From the NCBI RefSeq assembly GCF_030068505.1, contig NZ_JAQOSO010000096.1, forward strand, positions 1 to 64,000: a DNA stretch of 64,000 nucleotides, written 5' to 3'. The DNA comes from Roseofilum capinflatum BLCC-M114 (GTDB taxonomy: Bacteria > Cyanobacteriota > Cyanobacteriia > Cyanobacteriales > Desertifilaceae). The notes beneath the pieces are model-generated. The model was not told the origin of the DNA and made no database searches. It saw only the letters and a program-made list of their open reading frames with translations. The position numbers were made by a program, and so were the translations under genes. Of the stretch, positions 8,913 to 18,682 are shown one piece after another; position 1 is the stretch's first letter; each line of letters begins with the position of its first letter.

Positions 8913-10167
8913 TAGGTTGAACGGGTTTGAGCCAACGTTGGGCAAAGTCGATCGCCTCAGCTTCCGTGGTCACCTTACCTTCAATTTGGGCGATCTGAAT
9001 TTCTGTTAATAATTGACCGATTAACTTGCCCTTGGGTAAATTGAGTGCTGCAATTAAGGTATTGCCACCCAGAAGCGGTTGGGGATAAACCACAGGATCT
9101 TCGGGGTTGAGGTAGCGATCGCACAAGGGCGCGATCGCCTCTATATCCACGCCTTTCACCCGCGCTAACAGTATCAGAGTCGGAAAAACGAGACGGATCG
9201 CATTAAAGAAAAAATACTGGTCTCGCAAGCTCATCTGTTCCGGGTGCAAGATATCCGGTAATCGTTGCAAAACGGCGATCGCCGCCCGAATTTCAGCGCG
9301 ACTCAATTTCAGCGCTTTCAGTTCGTCCTCTGCTTTCTCGATCTCTGGAGCAATAAACAGGATGAGCTTGGCTAAACTAATGCCATTCGTGGGTTGACTG
9401 GCCAAAATGGGGCGATTAAAGTGTTCCCATAATGGGGGCCAGCGATCGCCAAACTCCTGCACAATCTCATCCACCTGATGCACCTGAGTCACCCGCTCGG
9501 CACAGGTGTGGGGAAACCAACCCGTTAACACCCCATCCTTCCAAGCCTTTTCCAGGGCTTCACTCCCCGACCGTAAATTGAGTAAATACCCCAACTCCAT
9601 CCGTACTCGTTCGGCTGCCACCTGGCCCAATTTTGGCGCTAAGGCGATTAGGGTTTCTTGGGTTTCCCGGTCGAGACTAAACCCCAGTTGACTCGCCTGG
9701 CGATAGGCCCGCAGGAGTCTGAGGGGATCGTCGGCCAAATTTTGCGCTGACACCATACGGATCAGTTGACGCTGTAAATCTTGACAGCCGTCTAGAGGAT
9801 CGATTAGGGTGCGCGTAAAGGGATTATAGGCGATCGCATTAATCGTAAAATCCCGCCGCTTTAAGTCAATCTGTAGCGTTTCCCCCTCCTGCTGGGCAAA
9901 ATCTGCTGTTGCCTTTTCAAACACCACCCGCGCAATTTGCCGCCCGGCATCCAACACCACAAACCCAGCCTGATAAAATCGGGCAATCTGACGAGCCGTT
10001 TCTACCGCCTTCTCCGGCAGCACAAAATCCAGATCGAGATAATCCCGTTGCCGTTGCAGCAAGCCATCCCGCACCGCTCCCCCAACCAGACAGGTATCTT
10101 CAGGAAGCCATTCTAAACCAAAGGGCCAAGTTTCTGGACTAAGAGCAGCTACAGTGAGGTCAAGCAT
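8887..10167 (-). CDS. cca: CCA tRNA nucleotidyltransferase (class II)
   Basis: 426 residues from the ATG at 10167; a TTG start at 10197 is possible but less likely. It adds C and A residues to the 3' end of tRNAs. The visible class II motifs are CLVGGAVRDGLL, DYLDLDFVLP with the catalytic DxD, KRRDFTINAIAYNP, and DPLRLLRAYRQASQLGF. Some cyanobacteria split CC- and A-adding activities between two enzymes; which type this is cannot be told by eye. The last residues (NIARSARE) are encoded by repeat family 2 DNA, so the natural C-terminus has been replaced or extended. Such tails are usually tolerated. Confidence 0.92.
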   Translation of the reverse strand: MLDLTVAALSPETWPFGLEWLPEDTCLVGGAVRDGLLQRQRDYLDLDFVLPEKAVETARQIARFYQAGFVVLDAGRQIARVVFEKATADFAQQEGETLQIDLKRRDFTINAIAYNPFTRTLIDPLDGCQDLQRQLIRMVSAQNLADDPLRLLRAYRQASQLGFSLDRETQETLIALAPKLGQVAAERVRMELGYLLNLRSGSEALEKAWKDGVLTGWFPHTCAERVTQVHQVDEIVQEFGDRWPPLWEHFNRPILASQPTNGISLAKLILFIAPEIEKAEDELKALKLSRAEIRAAIAVLQRLPDILHPEQMSLRDQYFFFNAIRLVFPTLILLARVKGVDIEAIAPLCDRYLNPEDPVVYPQPLLGGNTLIAALNLPKGKLIGQLLTEIQIAQIEGKVTTEAEAIDFAQRWLKPVQPNIARSARE

Positions 10168-10299
10168 GTTGATTACAATTTGAACACTTTTGGGCAATCT
10201 GAAGAAGGAATACGTTAGATTAGCAAAAAGGGCGAGGGAAGAGGAGCCTGCTTTATCCTTCTCTTTTTCTATTGTGACGTTTTAGCTTGATGTTGGATT

Positions 10300-10548
10300 A
10301 TGTGCATTTGTGTCAATTGCGAATATGTAGACCGTTGCCTTACCTATCATGCCGTGGAAGGTCAACACCAACAACCCCATCTAACTGAAAATCCCGATTT
10401 TGAAGCCATCAACCCCGAAATTAATGTCAATATCCGCCATCAGGGAGATGAAATTGAGATGGAGTGGGATGTAGTCGGATGTGAAAGTTTTAAGCGAGAA
10501 CAAGGAAAATGGGCCAAGTTACGTCCAGGAGAGTTGATTCCAACTTAA
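10300..10548 (+). CDS. ycf34: Ycf34 family protein
   Basis: 82 residues. It begins MCICVNCEYVDRCLTYHAVE with four cysteines in the first 13 residues, the hallmark of Ycf34, which binds an iron-sulfur cluster and has been linked to photosynthetic electron flow in Synechocystis. The conserved EMEWDVVGCESF segment is also present. It is divergent from cca and followed by repeats. Confidence 0.93.
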   Translation: MCICVNCEYVDRCLTYHAVEGQHQQPHLTENPDFEAINPEINVNIRHQGDEIEMEWDVVGCESFKREQGKWAKLRPGELIPT

Positions 10549-10692
10549 CGATAATGGGTAATAGGCAAAAGGCAAAAGGCAAGAGGGGGGGGAGGCAAGA
10601 GGCAAGAGGCTATCCTTCCCATTCTCCCAATCTCCCCCATCTCCCCATCCTCCCTATTCCCTATTCCCTATTCCCTATTCCCTAATTCCCCC
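10549..10692. repeat. short tandem repeats upstream of kinase
   Basis: Runs of GGCAAAA/GGCAAGA, CCCATCTCC and at least four TTCCCTA heptamers lie between ycf34 and the kinase, and end 10 bases before its ATG. They are of the short tandemly repeated repetitive type known in filamentous cyanobacteria. Confidence 0.7.
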
Positions 10693-12357
10693 ATGAGCTA
10701 CTGCTTTAACCTAGCCTGCAAAACTCCCCATAATCCTGATGAAGCGCGATTTTGTCAAAGTTGTGGCTCAAAACTGCTGGTGGGCGATCGCTATCGGGCG
10801 CTGCGTCCCTTGGGTGCAGGGGGGTTTGGGCGAACCCTATTGGCGATCGATGAGCATAAACCGTCACGCCCCCATTGCGTGATTAAACAGTTTTTACCCC
10901 AACAACAGGGAACTCAAAACAGCACCAAAGCGGCGGAACTATTCCGTCGAGAAGCCATCCAGCTCGAACCCTTGGGAGAACATCCCCAGATTCCCCAACT
11001 CTACGCCTATTTTACGGAAGGCGATCGCCAATATCTGGTTCAAGAATACATTAACGGCCCCACTTTAACCCAAGAACTGGCAGAAACCGGAGCCTTTAGC
11101 GAGGAGAAAATCAAGCAACTACTGACTGATTTACTGCCCGTTCTACAATTTATCGGCGATCGCCACATCATCCACCGCGACATTAAACCCGATAACATCA
11201 TCCGTCGTCAAGAAGATGGACAACTATTTCTAGTCGATTTTGGCGCAGCCAAATACGTCCATCTCACCTCCCAACAACAAACCGGAACCATCATCGGTAG
11301 TGCCGCATATACTGCCCCCGAACAACTCCTCGGTAAAGCCACCTATAACAGCGATATTTATAGTTTAGGGGTCACTTGTCTCCATCTCCTTACCCAAATT
11401 CCTCCCTTTGATCTCTTTGACAGTGGCGAAAATCGTTGGGCATGGAAAGACTATCTTAAACAACCCCTCAATCCAGAGTTAAGCCAAATCCTGGATAAAA
11501 TGATTCACACAGCGACTAAATATCGCTATCAATCCCCCAAGGCAATTATTACCCAACTTAATCCTTCTTCCGATGCAGAACCAGCAGGATTTTCGCCCTT
11601 AGAAATAGAAAAGGATGAGTCAAGTTCAGACGATGCTCTTGCCCTTGCCCCAAATGCTTCATCTGCCCTAACTGCCCAACCCCAAACTACCCTACAAACT
11701 TCAGACATAAAAACCGAGCTAGAAAATGCCTTAAAAGCTACTCTAGATCCTTATTGGGTTAAACTACAACTGTATTGGGGGAAAAAGCACGTCACCCTAT
11801 TTTTAATTCGCAATCTAGACACGCCAATTAATTATACTTATCTCGTCAAGAAAATTGAGGAAACTATCGATCGCTTTTCCTTAACTGGCATAGAAACCGT
11901 GAAAATTTATGGTCGATTGAGCGATCAGCCGATGCCAGAATGGAAACATATTATTAACTTAACATCATCCTCAGAATTCTTATGGCTAGATAGAGCTAAA
12001 CAAAAAATCTCCTATTACCCAGATCAAAAGTTCTGGATCTCCCAACTGGAAAAGAAAGAGTTTTGGTTAGATGTGCTATTGTTTGGTTTAATGTCTTTTG
12101 TCTTCACAGCCAGGATTGTACTACTCAACACTATTTTGGGTTTTCTAACAGCATTGGGGTTTATGTTCGTGCGGAACTTGATGCGCGATCATCCAGAATT
12201 CCAAGAGAAAAAATGTTTCAAACATTGGGTGATTATTGGGGGTATTTTAGGTTTATTGCAGATCCAGCTATTTTTGTCTGATGCTTTTGCCTTGATTATT
12301 TCTGCTTTTGTGATTGCTTCCCCCATATTTTATATCAAAGGTGTCTTTAAGTCTTGA
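10693..12357 (+). CDS. serine/threonine protein kinase with zinc-ribbon and membrane tail
   Basis: 554 residues. The N-terminus has a four-Cys ribbon (C4, C9, C21, C24; CFNLACKTP then ARFCQSCGSKL), as in SpkB-type cyanobacterial kinases. The kinase domain spans about 33-285 with a glycine loop (LGAGGFGRT), VIKQF lysine, HRDIKPDNII catalytic loop, DFGAAK and TAPEQ. A linker and a mixed domain (about 335-440) follow, then three or four membrane helices between about 455 and 552. The kinase would face the cytoplasm, anchored by its C-terminus. All key catalytic residues are present. The substrate is unknown. Repeats directly upstream mean the promoter is not obvious. Confidence 0.92.
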   Translation: MSYCFNLACKTPHNPDEARFCQSCGSKLLVGDRYRALRPLGAGGFGRTLLAIDEHKPSRPHCVIKQFLPQQQGTQNSTKAAELFRREAIQLEPLGEHPQIPQLYAYFTEGDRQYLVQEYINGPTLTQELAETGAFSEEKIKQLLTDLLPVLQFIGDRHIIHRDIKPDNIIRRQEDGQLFLVDFGAAKYVHLTSQQQTGTIIGSAAYTAPEQLLGKATYNSDIYSLGVTCLHLLTQIPPFDLFDSGENRWAWKDYLKQPLNPELSQILDKMIHTATKYRYQSPKAIITQLNPSSDAEPAGFSPLEIEKDESSSDDALALAPNASSALTAQPQTTLQTSDIKTELENALKATLDPYWVKLQLYWGKKHVTLFLIRNLDTPINYTYLVKKIEETIDRFSLTGIETVKIYGRLSDQPMPEWKHIINLTSSSEFLWLDRAKQKISYYPDQKFWISQLEKKEFWLDVLLFGLMSFVFTARIVLLNTILGFLTALGFMFVRNLMRDHPEFQEKKCFKHWVIIGGILGLLQIQLFLSDAFALIISAFVIASPIFYIKGVFKS

Positions 12358-12368
12358 GGAGATGAGCA

Positions 12369-12398
12369 AGGGGTTCGGGGGGTTTCCAAACCCTTTTT
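12369..12398 (+). terminator. terminator after the kinase gene
   Basis: GGGTTT and AAACCC form a tight hairpin followed by five T (12394-12398). It sits between two convergent genes and overlaps the 3' end of the methyltransferase gene by two bases. Confidence 0.55.
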
Positions 12399-13224
12399 AA
12401 GATTTTAGTGACACCACTTGAATCACCGAGAGATAGGAGGTGTGAAACTGTTCGATTCCCTGAGCTTGTAAACTGTGCTGGATCTCTGCAAAGAGGCGAT
12501 CGCGCTTTTGAGGTTCCATGACAATATACGGCGACAAGGTGCTTAACAAGCCTAGGTAGCTGTCAATGGTATATGGGCGATCGCCGATCGCCCGATCGCA
12601 CTGGAAATGATCGAACACCTCAGAATTCCTCAGTGTTTCCCCTAACTGGTCTAAACTTCGTTGGTGATCGTCTAAATGATTAAAATGGCTGAGGGCGCGA
12701 TCGTAGCGTTCATAAATCCGATCCAGAATATGACACACTTTCGGTTCCGGTCGGGGTGGACTATTCCACAGTAATATCAGATACCCATGGGGGTGTAAAC
12801 ACTCGACGATCTTGCGATCGCGCCCTTCTGGGGATATCCAATGAAAACAAGAGGCCGCCACCACCGCATCAAACCTTTCCCCCTGCGGGTTCCACTCTTC
12901 AAACGTGGAATTGACAAACCGCACATTAGCAACCCTTTCACCCTTTTTGCGGGCCATTTCATAAGCGGCCATACTCGGTTCAATCGCCACAATTGAATCC
13001 GTAATCTCTCTCAGGTCGAATGTCAAGGTTCCGGGGCCACATCCAATTTCCAAAACCCGTGAATCAGAAGACAACACTCCCCAGTCTAGGGCGCGATCGA
13101 GTAAAATTTTTGGATACCGAGGCCGAGTGCGATCGTAAGCTTCAGCCACCGATGAATACCAATCCTTTTTCGCCTCTAAACTTTGAGAGGTGACCCACTG
13201 TAAATACTCTTGTAGATCGGCCAT
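12397..13224 (-). CDS. class I SAM-dependent methyltransferase
   Basis: 275 residues. The SAM-binding motif I is RVLEIGCGPGTLTFDL near 57, followed by an acidic motif II (SIVAIEPS) and motif IV VVAASCFHWISPEGR. The Methyltransf_11-like fold with the FHWI motif is common in small-molecule methyltransferases. The N-terminal AEAYDRTRPRYP resembles that of the trans-aconitate/ubiquinone-like group. The substrate is not identifiable. Confidence 0.88.
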   Translation of the reverse strand: MADLQEYLQWVTSQSLEAKKDWYSSVAEAYDRTRPRYPKILLDRALDWGVLSSDSRVLEIGCGPGTLTFDLREITDSIVAIEPSMAAYEMARKKGERVANVRFVNSTFEEWNPQGERFDAVVAASCFHWISPEGRDRKIVECLHPHGYLILLWNSPPRPEPKVCHILDRIYERYDRALSHFNHLDDHQRSLDQLGETLRNSEVFDHFQCDRAIGDRPYTIDSYLGLLSTLSPYIVMEPQKRDRLFAEIQHSLQAQGIEQFHTSYLSVIQVVSLKS

Positions 13225-13295
13225 TCTTCTCTTGTCAATGACAGAAAAAGGCAGGGGTAGCCTCCCCTACCTTAAAAAACCAACAACTGGAACGA

Positions 13296-14447
13296 TTAAC
13301 GACTCGGTAACAACTCACCCAAAGCACTCAACAACCGTTCAATACTCTCCGGACGGCTATTATGGCCCATCAAACCAATCCGCCAAACCTTACCGGCCAA
13401 ATCGCCCAAACCGCCACTAATCTCAATATTATACTGATCCAGCAATTGGCGACGAATTTCGGCTTCTTGTACCCCATCTGGAACCCGAACCGTCGTCAGC
13501 GTCGGTAAACGGAACTCCTTGGGCACATGACAAGTTAACCCTAATTCAGCCAACCCATCCCAGAGCATTTGGGCATTTTTCTGATGTCGTTCCCATCGAG
13601 ACTCTAAGCCCTCTTCAGCCACCAGACATAAAGCCTCATACAGAGCATAATTCATATTAATCGGAGCCGTGTGGTGATAGGTGCGCTCCTGCCCCCAATA
13701 TTTACTCACCAACGACACATCCAAATACCAATTAGCCACCTTGGTTTGTCGCTTATGGATCTTATCTAAAGCCCGTTGATTCATAGTCAGGGGAGAAGCT
13801 CCCGGAGGACAGCTCAGGCCTTTTTGGCTACAGCTATAAGCCAAATCAATTTTCCAATCATCGATAAACAAGGGAAAACAGCCCAAACTCGTTACCGTAT
13901 CTACCACCAGCAAGCAGTCAAATTCTCGACATAAGTCCCCCAGTCCTTCCAACGGTTGACGAACCCCCGTTGAAGTTTCCGCATGGACAATACCCAAAAT
14001 TGCAGGACGATGGGTAGAAAGAGCCTTACGCAATTCCTCCAGGGAAAACGCCTCTCCCCATGGCTTGTCAATTTGCCGCACATCCGCCCCATACCGACCC
14101 GCCATATCCACCATACGGCGACCAAAATACCCCTTAACGGCGACCAAAACCACATCATTGGGTTCTATCGTATTGGCAAAAGTGGTTTCCATCGCTGCGC
14201 TACCGGTTCCACTGACAGGAATCGTTAAGCTATTATCGGTCTGAAAGGTATAGCGCAGTAACTCTTGAATCTCTTCCATCAACTTCAGGAAACAGGGATC
14301 GAGGTGACCCACTTGGGGACGACTCATGGCCTCAATTACCCTTGGGTCAGCATTGGATGGCCCCGCACCCAATAGCAGACGGGGAGGCATTTCTAACCGA
14401 GGAGAAGAGAGTTTATGGGCGTTGTTAATCGCAAGGACGGCGGTCAT
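13296..14447 (-). CDS. alanine/serine-glyoxylate aminotransferase family protein
   Basis: 383 residues, a full-length fold-type I PLP enzyme. The PLP lysine is K209 in SCSQKGLSCPPG, with D183 in VVDTVTSLG contacting the pyridine nitrogen, and GTGSAAMET binding the phosphate. GPSNADPRVIEAMSRPQVGHLDP is the typical start of the photorespiratory class V group (written here as two parts: GPSNADPRVIEAM, then SRPQVGHLDP). The likely role is transamination of glyoxylate to glycine in photorespiration. Homologues are sometimes mislabelled as the soluble hydrogenase large subunit. It is monocistronic and divergent from sasA. Confidence 0.92.
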   Translation of the reverse strand: MTAVLAINNAHKLSSPRLEMPPRLLLGAGPSNADPRVIEAMSRPQVGHLDPCFLKLMEEIQELLRYTFQTDNSLTIPVSGTGSAAMETTFANTIEPNDVVLVAVKGYFGRRMVDMAGRYGADVRQIDKPWGEAFSLEELRKALSTHRPAILGIVHAETSTGVRQPLEGLGDLCREFDCLLVVDTVTSLGCFPLFIDDWKIDLAYSCSQKGLSCPPGASPLTMNQRALDKIHKRQTKVANWYLDVSLVSKYWGQERTYHHTAPINMNYALYEALCLVAEEGLESRWERHQKNAQMLWDGLAELGLTCHVPKEFRLPTLTTVRVPDGVQEAEIRRQLLDQYNIEISGGLGDLAGKVWRIGLMGHNSRPESIERLLSALGELLPSR

Positions 14448-14648
14448 GGATAGTGATGTGTACTAACTTTATAATTGATTGATGCTAAGACATCCATCAT
14501 ACCGAACCCCCGTCTTTTGTGATATTTCGTCTTGTTAAGTTTCCTCATCTAGCACTTTGGCTCTAAAATTCGCCTAAAATTCCCGCATTTCGTAAATCTA
14601 TCCATTAGAATCTTAAGTGAATCTAAAGATTGGTCATCTTTATCCCTC

Positions 14649-15812
14649 ATGATGCAGGCCACTTCCAAACAGCCCCTCAAACCCGATCCTCCTCTTCAAC
14701 TCCTCTTATTTGTTGATAAGCGTCCCTATGCAGGAGAACAAATTCGGCAAATCCGTTGTTATCTTCGTAATCTGGCCCAAGATCTCGATTTTGAGCTAAT
14801 GGTTGTGGATGTGAGCGAACAACCCCAATTAGCGGAAAACTTTAAGGTGGTGGCTACTCCAGCGTTAATTAAAATTCATCCCCAACCGAAGCAAACCTTA
14901 GCTGGGAGTAATTTAACGAATTTAATTGATAATTGGTGGCCGCGCTGGGTGCAGTCGGTTGAAGAGTATTTGGAGCAGGAAGAATTAGTTGGGTCTGAAT
15001 CGTCACAACTGAGTGCCTCTATTGCTTATTCTGCTGAATTGCTGCGCTTATCGGATGAAATTTTTCTGCTGCGCCAAGAGACCGCAGAGCTAAAAGAGCA
15101 ATTACAGTTTAAAGACCGGATTATTGCTATGTTAGCCCACGATCTGCGAAATCCCTTAACGGCGGCGGCTCTAGCCGTTGAAACTCTAGAAATTGGCTAT
15201 AGTGCAGAAGATAGCCGAGCGTCCCGGTTTACTGCAACTCTAACGACTCAATTGCTGAAACATGCGCGTACTCAAATTAAGGCGATTGACCGCATGATTA
15301 CGGATATTCTCCAAGTGGCTAAAGGCAGTAATACGCAAATCCAGGTTCACCCGGAGAAAATTGAATTGAAACTGTTATGTAAGACGGTATTAAAGAATTT
15401 CGATGAACCATTACAGCAAAAGTCCCTCAATTTGGAAACCGATCTGCCCCAAGATTTACCCCTGGTCTATGCCGATCCCCAGCGAATTGAGCAAGTGATC
15501 ACCAATTTGTTGGACAATGCAATTAAATATACGCCTCCAGAGGGTTCGATCAAGGTTTCTATTATGCACCGCACGACCCAGAAGATTCAGGTGAGCTTTT
15601 GTGATACGGGGCCGGGGATTCCTCCTGAGAAACAGGAAAAGATTTTTGAAGACCGCTTTCGCTTGGAGCGCGATCGCACTACAGATGGTTACGGTATTGG
15701 CCTATCCCTGTGTCAGCGCATTATTCGCGCCCATTACGGTCAAATTTGGGTCGAATCTCTCGATAATCAGGGCAGTTGCTTCCACTTCACCCTACCGGTC
15801 TACCGCCCTTAA
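14649..15812 (+). CDS. sasA: circadian clock output histidine kinase SasA
   Basis: 387 residues. The N-terminal 100 residues form a KaiB-like thioredoxin-fold sensor (LQLLLFVDKRPYAGEQIRQI) that binds KaiC. A coiled linker follows (about 125-155), then the H-box with H164 in MLAHDLRNPL, and a HATPase domain with N, G1 and G2 boxes (NLLDNAIKYTPPEG, DTGPGIPPEKQ, GYGIGLSL). SasA passes the KaiC state to RpaA, which drives most clock-controlled transcription. Neither kai genes nor rpaA are in the window. Confidence 0.95.
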   Translation: MMQATSKQPLKPDPPLQLLLFVDKRPYAGEQIRQIRCYLRNLAQDLDFELMVVDVSEQPQLAENFKVVATPALIKIHPQPKQTLAGSNLTNLIDNWWPRWVQSVEEYLEQEELVGSESSQLSASIAYSAELLRLSDEIFLLRQETAELKEQLQFKDRIIAMLAHDLRNPLTAAALAVETLEIGYSAEDSRASRFTATLTTQLLKHARTQIKAIDRMITDILQVAKGSNTQIQVHPEKIELKLLCKTVLKNFDEPLQQKSLNLETDLPQDLPLVYADPQRIEQVITNLLDNAIKYTPPEGSIKVSIMHRTTQKIQVSFCDTGPGIPPEKQEKIFEDRFRLERDRTTDGYGIGLSLCQRIIRAHYGQIWVESLDNQGSCFHFTLPVYRP

Positions 15813-15896
15813 TCTCAGTCCAGAAAAAAAATTTCCAGACCTTGACCTTTTCTCAAATTTTGTGCTACCTTAGTTAAGGTTCAGTTTTATGAACAA

Positions 15897-15968
15897 GGGT
15901 CGCTAACTCAACGGTAGAGTACTCGGCTTTTAACCGATTAGTTCCGGGTTCGAATCCCGGGCGACCCA
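15897..15968 (+). tRNA. trnK: tRNA-Lys (UUU)
   Basis: The cloverleaf is visible. The acceptor stem GGGTCGC (15897-15903) pairs with GCGACCC (15961-15967), with discriminator A. The anticodon loop is CTTTTAA (15927-15933) with anticodon TTT, and the T arm is CCGGGTTCGAATCCCGG. CCA is not encoded. One weak pair sits at the top of the anticodon stem. Confidence 0.96.
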
Positions 15969-16065
15969 TAAATTTCTTGAAGATACAGCGCTTTAGGCTT
16001 GGCGGACATGCTCATGTTGGATGCCGAAACGCGCGGTAATCGGTAATGGGTAAGATTAAACCGGG

Positions 16066-16099
16066 GTCATGGCGATCGCCGGAAAACCCTCGCCATGAC
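16066..16099. repeat. perfect 10-bp hairpin after aldo/keto reductase
   Basis: GTCATGGCGA and TCGCCATGAC flank a 14-base loop that contains a HIP1 half. It lies 17 bases after the reductase stop on the minus strand and may stop transcription or stabilise the 3' end. It has no clear T run. A similar CGATCGCCATGACAACT sequence is found near 6835. Confidence 0.5.
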
Positions 16100-16115
16100 A
16101 ACTAGCTTGACCCAC

Positions 16116-17078
16116 TTAAAAAGCCCAGAGAACGGGGTCATATTCTAGGCGATCGGTAACGGTGGAGCCGATCGCCGAAATTTCCTGCTGCTCTTCCTCT
16201 GAAAGCTGAATTTCTGCGGCTTTGGCGTTATCTTGCACTTGCTGAAGATTGCGGAAACCGGCGATCGCATGGGTGCGGGGTTGGGCAATTAACCATGCTA
16301 GAGCCAGTTGTGCTAAGGTACACTCTTTGCGGGCGGCAATGGGGCGTAATTGTTCTAGGGCATTTTGTACCCGTTGATAATGCTCTCGATGGACAAAGAG
16401 CTTGTTTTTTGCCCGATGATCGCCAGGGGGAAATTGATGATCCGGGCCAAATTTCCCCGTGAGCAGTCCTTGACAGAGGGAGGAATAGGCGAGAATTGAC
16501 CAATTCTGTTTCATGCAATAGGGCTGAATTTCCGCTTCAATGGCTCTCCAAAAGAGAGAATAGGGCGGTTGTAAACTTTCAATCGGGCCATATTGCCGCG
16601 CTTCTTCCATTTGCGCCACAGAAAAATTAGACACCCCGATCGCCCGAATTTTGCCCTGTTGCTTTAAATCCACCATCGCTTGCATGGTTTCGGCGATCGG
16701 TACAAGGTCACTCCCCCAACTTCCAGAGGGCCAATGCAATTGATATAAATCAATATAATCTGTTTGTAAGTTCTGCAAGGACTGCTCGCAGGCGGCGATC
16801 GCCGCATCATAGCGAAAATCACTCACCCATAACTTAGTCGCAAAAACCATCTGGTCGCGCACATCTGCCAGCGCTCTGCCCACCAGACGCTCAGACTCTC
16901 CATTCCCATATTCTGAGGCCGTATCGACCGTCGTTATCCCCGCTTCATACCCCCCTTTGAGGGCTTGAAGCAGTTCCTCCTCATCCGTACCGGCCCACAT
17001 ACTTTTATCCGCTTGCCAAGTCCCCATAATAATGGGGGTCATCTGAATCTCCGTATTGCCTAAAGGGTAAGTTTGCAT
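16116..17078 (-). CDS. aldo/keto reductase
   Basis: 320 residues of the AKR fold. The catalytic tetrad is visible: D in DTASEYGNGESERLVG with its Tyr, Lys in VFATKLW, and His in YQLHWPSG. The NADPH site lies near the C-terminus (AIAGFRNLQQVQDN). The start MQTYPLGNTEIQMTPIIMGTW is typical. It is a cytoplasmic oxidoreductase of unknown substrate. Confidence 0.93.
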   Translation of the reverse strand: MQTYPLGNTEIQMTPIIMGTWQADKSMWAGTDEEELLQALKGGYEAGITTVDTASEYGNGESERLVGRALADVRDQMVFATKLWVSDFRYDAAIAACEQSLQNLQTDYIDLYQLHWPSGSWGSDLVPIAETMQAMVDLKQQGKIRAIGVSNFSVAQMEEARQYGPIESLQPPYSLFWRAIEAEIQPYCMKQNWSILAYSSLCQGLLTGKFGPDHQFPPGDHRAKNKLFVHREHYQRVQNALEQLRPIAARKECTLAQLALAWLIAQPRTHAIAGFRNLQQVQDNAKAAEIQLSEEEQQEISAIGSTVTDRLEYDPVLWAF

Positions 17079-17231
17079 CGGCTTTAATCTTGTCTTCCAC
17101 CCCTGACTATAGCATTACAGCAGTTTTTGCCCTCAAGAAAGTCAGGCCCCTATCTTAACGTCAGAAATTTTAATGGATCGGGCTGCAATTCGCTAGAATT
17201 GTGCTAATGATGAATTTTTCTTCAAGTTGGC

Positions 17232-17708
17232 ATGAACAGTTGCATTTTAATGGCCCAAATTATTCAAGACCCTCAACTGCGCTATACACCAGATGAGACT
17301 CCGGTCACGGAGATGTTAGTCGAGTTCTCGGCAGTGCGGGCAGAAGATCCACCCCATAAATTAAAGGTGGTGGGATGGGGAAATTTAGCGACGGAAATTG
17401 CCCAAGGGTATCATCAAGGCGATCAGGTGATTTTGCAAGGTAGCCTGAGAATGAATACATTCGATCGCCCAGAGGGATTTAAGGAAAAACGGGCAGAGTT
17501 AGTGGTTTCCCGAATTTATAATGTGCATGGAGAACCCGTTGCCATGAAACCCTTAGCGGCGGTAGGAGCAACGGCCAGCATACCGGATAACGTCACTCCC
17601 ATTTCCACTCCCGCTCCGGCTGCTCCGCGTCCCCTACCCACTCCGGCTCCGGTTGCTCCACCTCCTGCGGATATTCAACCCTTGGAAGAAGATGAAATTC
17701 CATTTTAG
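17232..17708 (+). CDS. ssb: single-stranded DNA-binding protein
   Basis: 158 residues. An OB-fold domain spans about 1-110 (MNSCILMAQIIQDPQLRYTP, later LKVVGWGNLATEI). A Pro/Ala-rich linker follows, then the acidic tip EEDEIPF that recruits replication and repair proteins. The length and tip are normal for SSB, although the N-terminal half is of the short cyanobacterial type. Confidence 0.93.
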   Translation: MNSCILMAQIIQDPQLRYTPDETPVTEMLVEFSAVRAEDPPHKLKVVGWGNLATEIAQGYHQGDQVILQGSLRMNTFDRPEGFKEKRAELVVSRIYNVHGEPVAMKPLAAVGATASIPDNVTPISTPAPAAPRPLPTPAPVAPPPADIQPLEEDEIPF

Positions 17709-17771
17709 GGAATAGGTAATGGGTAATAGGTAATGGTAATAATTCCTCCATTCTCCCATCTTCCTATCCCC

Positions 17772-18458
17772 CTACCTCATAACCAAGGAAACCTGAAAGA
17801 CTTGGGCAAAGATCTCTGGGAGAGTTTGGCGAATGTCGGCGAGGGAAATATCTGGGAGAAATTGCTGTAGGCTTCCGACGGGGCGATCGCCAATTCCACA
17901 AGGAACGATCGCCTTAAACCCTTCCAGATCGGGGTTGACATTGAGCGAGAAGCCATGCATGGTAATCCAACGGCTGACTTTAATGCCGATCGCCCCCACT
18001 TTATAGCCGTTGAGCCAAACACCAGTTAAACCGGGGAGGCGATCGGCTTTTAAGCCATACCCTCTAAGCGTTTCAATCAAAACCGTCTCCAATTGGCGAA
18101 GATACCAATGCAGATCCCGTTGATAATAGTTTAAATTCAAAATTGGATAGCCCACCAATTGACCGGGACAGTGATAGGTGACTTCTCCTCCCCGCTCCAC
18201 GCGATGGAGTTGGGCGGGAGGATGCTGCGGATCGAATTTAAGAAAATCTAACGTGGCTCCTCGTCCCAGAGTATAGACGGGAGGATGTTCGAGCAACAGC
18301 AGCAGATCCTCTAGATCCGGATTCTCGCGCCGTTGGGCAACCCATTCCTGTTGCCATTGCCAAGCCGTTTGATAGGGCACAACTCCCCGTTGCCAAACCT
18401 GACAGCACCGAGTAGCAATAGGAGATCTTTGTTTCTCCTTATCTCCCCATCCCCCCAT
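17772..18458 (-). CDS. lipB: octanoyltransferase LipB
   Basis: 228 residues. It transfers octanoate from acyl-carrier protein to lipoyl domains. The signature [17 protein letters not shown], catalytic Lys in [17 protein letters not shown], and Cys in [15 protein letters not shown] are present. The first residues ([10 protein letters not shown]) come from the GGGGAGAT-type repeat DNA upstream. No other start codon precedes the conserved domain, so the N-terminus appears to be supplied by the repeat. Confidence 0.93.
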   Translation of the reverse strand: MGGWGDKEKQRSPIATRCCQVWQRGVVPYQTAWQWQQEWVAQRRENPDLEDLLLLLEHPPVYTLGRGATLDFLKFDPQHPPAQLHRVERGGEVTYHCPGQLVGYPILNLNYYQRDLHWYLRQLETVLIETLRGYGLKADRLPGLTGVWLNGYKVGAIGIKVSRWITMHGFSLNVNPDLEGFKAIVPCGIGDRPVGSLQQFLPDISLADIRQTLPEIFAQVFQVSLVMR

Positions 18459-18482
18459 CTCCCCATCCCTCTCAAAAATTGG

Positions 18483-18682
18483 TTAATTTTAACATAAGTT
18501 TAGAAAAACAACCGGTTAAAACATCAAGAATTGTCAAGGGATGCAACAGATTTTTAATGGTTGTGTTCAGCAGAATACAAAATGTTAGGGTAAACGTATA
18601 ACCCCGATGGGAAGTCACTCTTGGCCTTACACTAAGGGTTAAGACCACCCTAGGGAAATTCGTTTAATGGGAGGAAGCTTAT
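18483..18682 (+). promoter_or_regulatory. long leader region of lrtA/hpf
   Basis: 200 bases separate the gene from the divergent lipB. Its Synechococcus homologue lrtA is known for a long 5' UTR that controls message stability in light and dark. A good ribosome site (GGGAGGAAGC) precedes the ATG. No specific structure was resolved. Confidence 0.45.
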
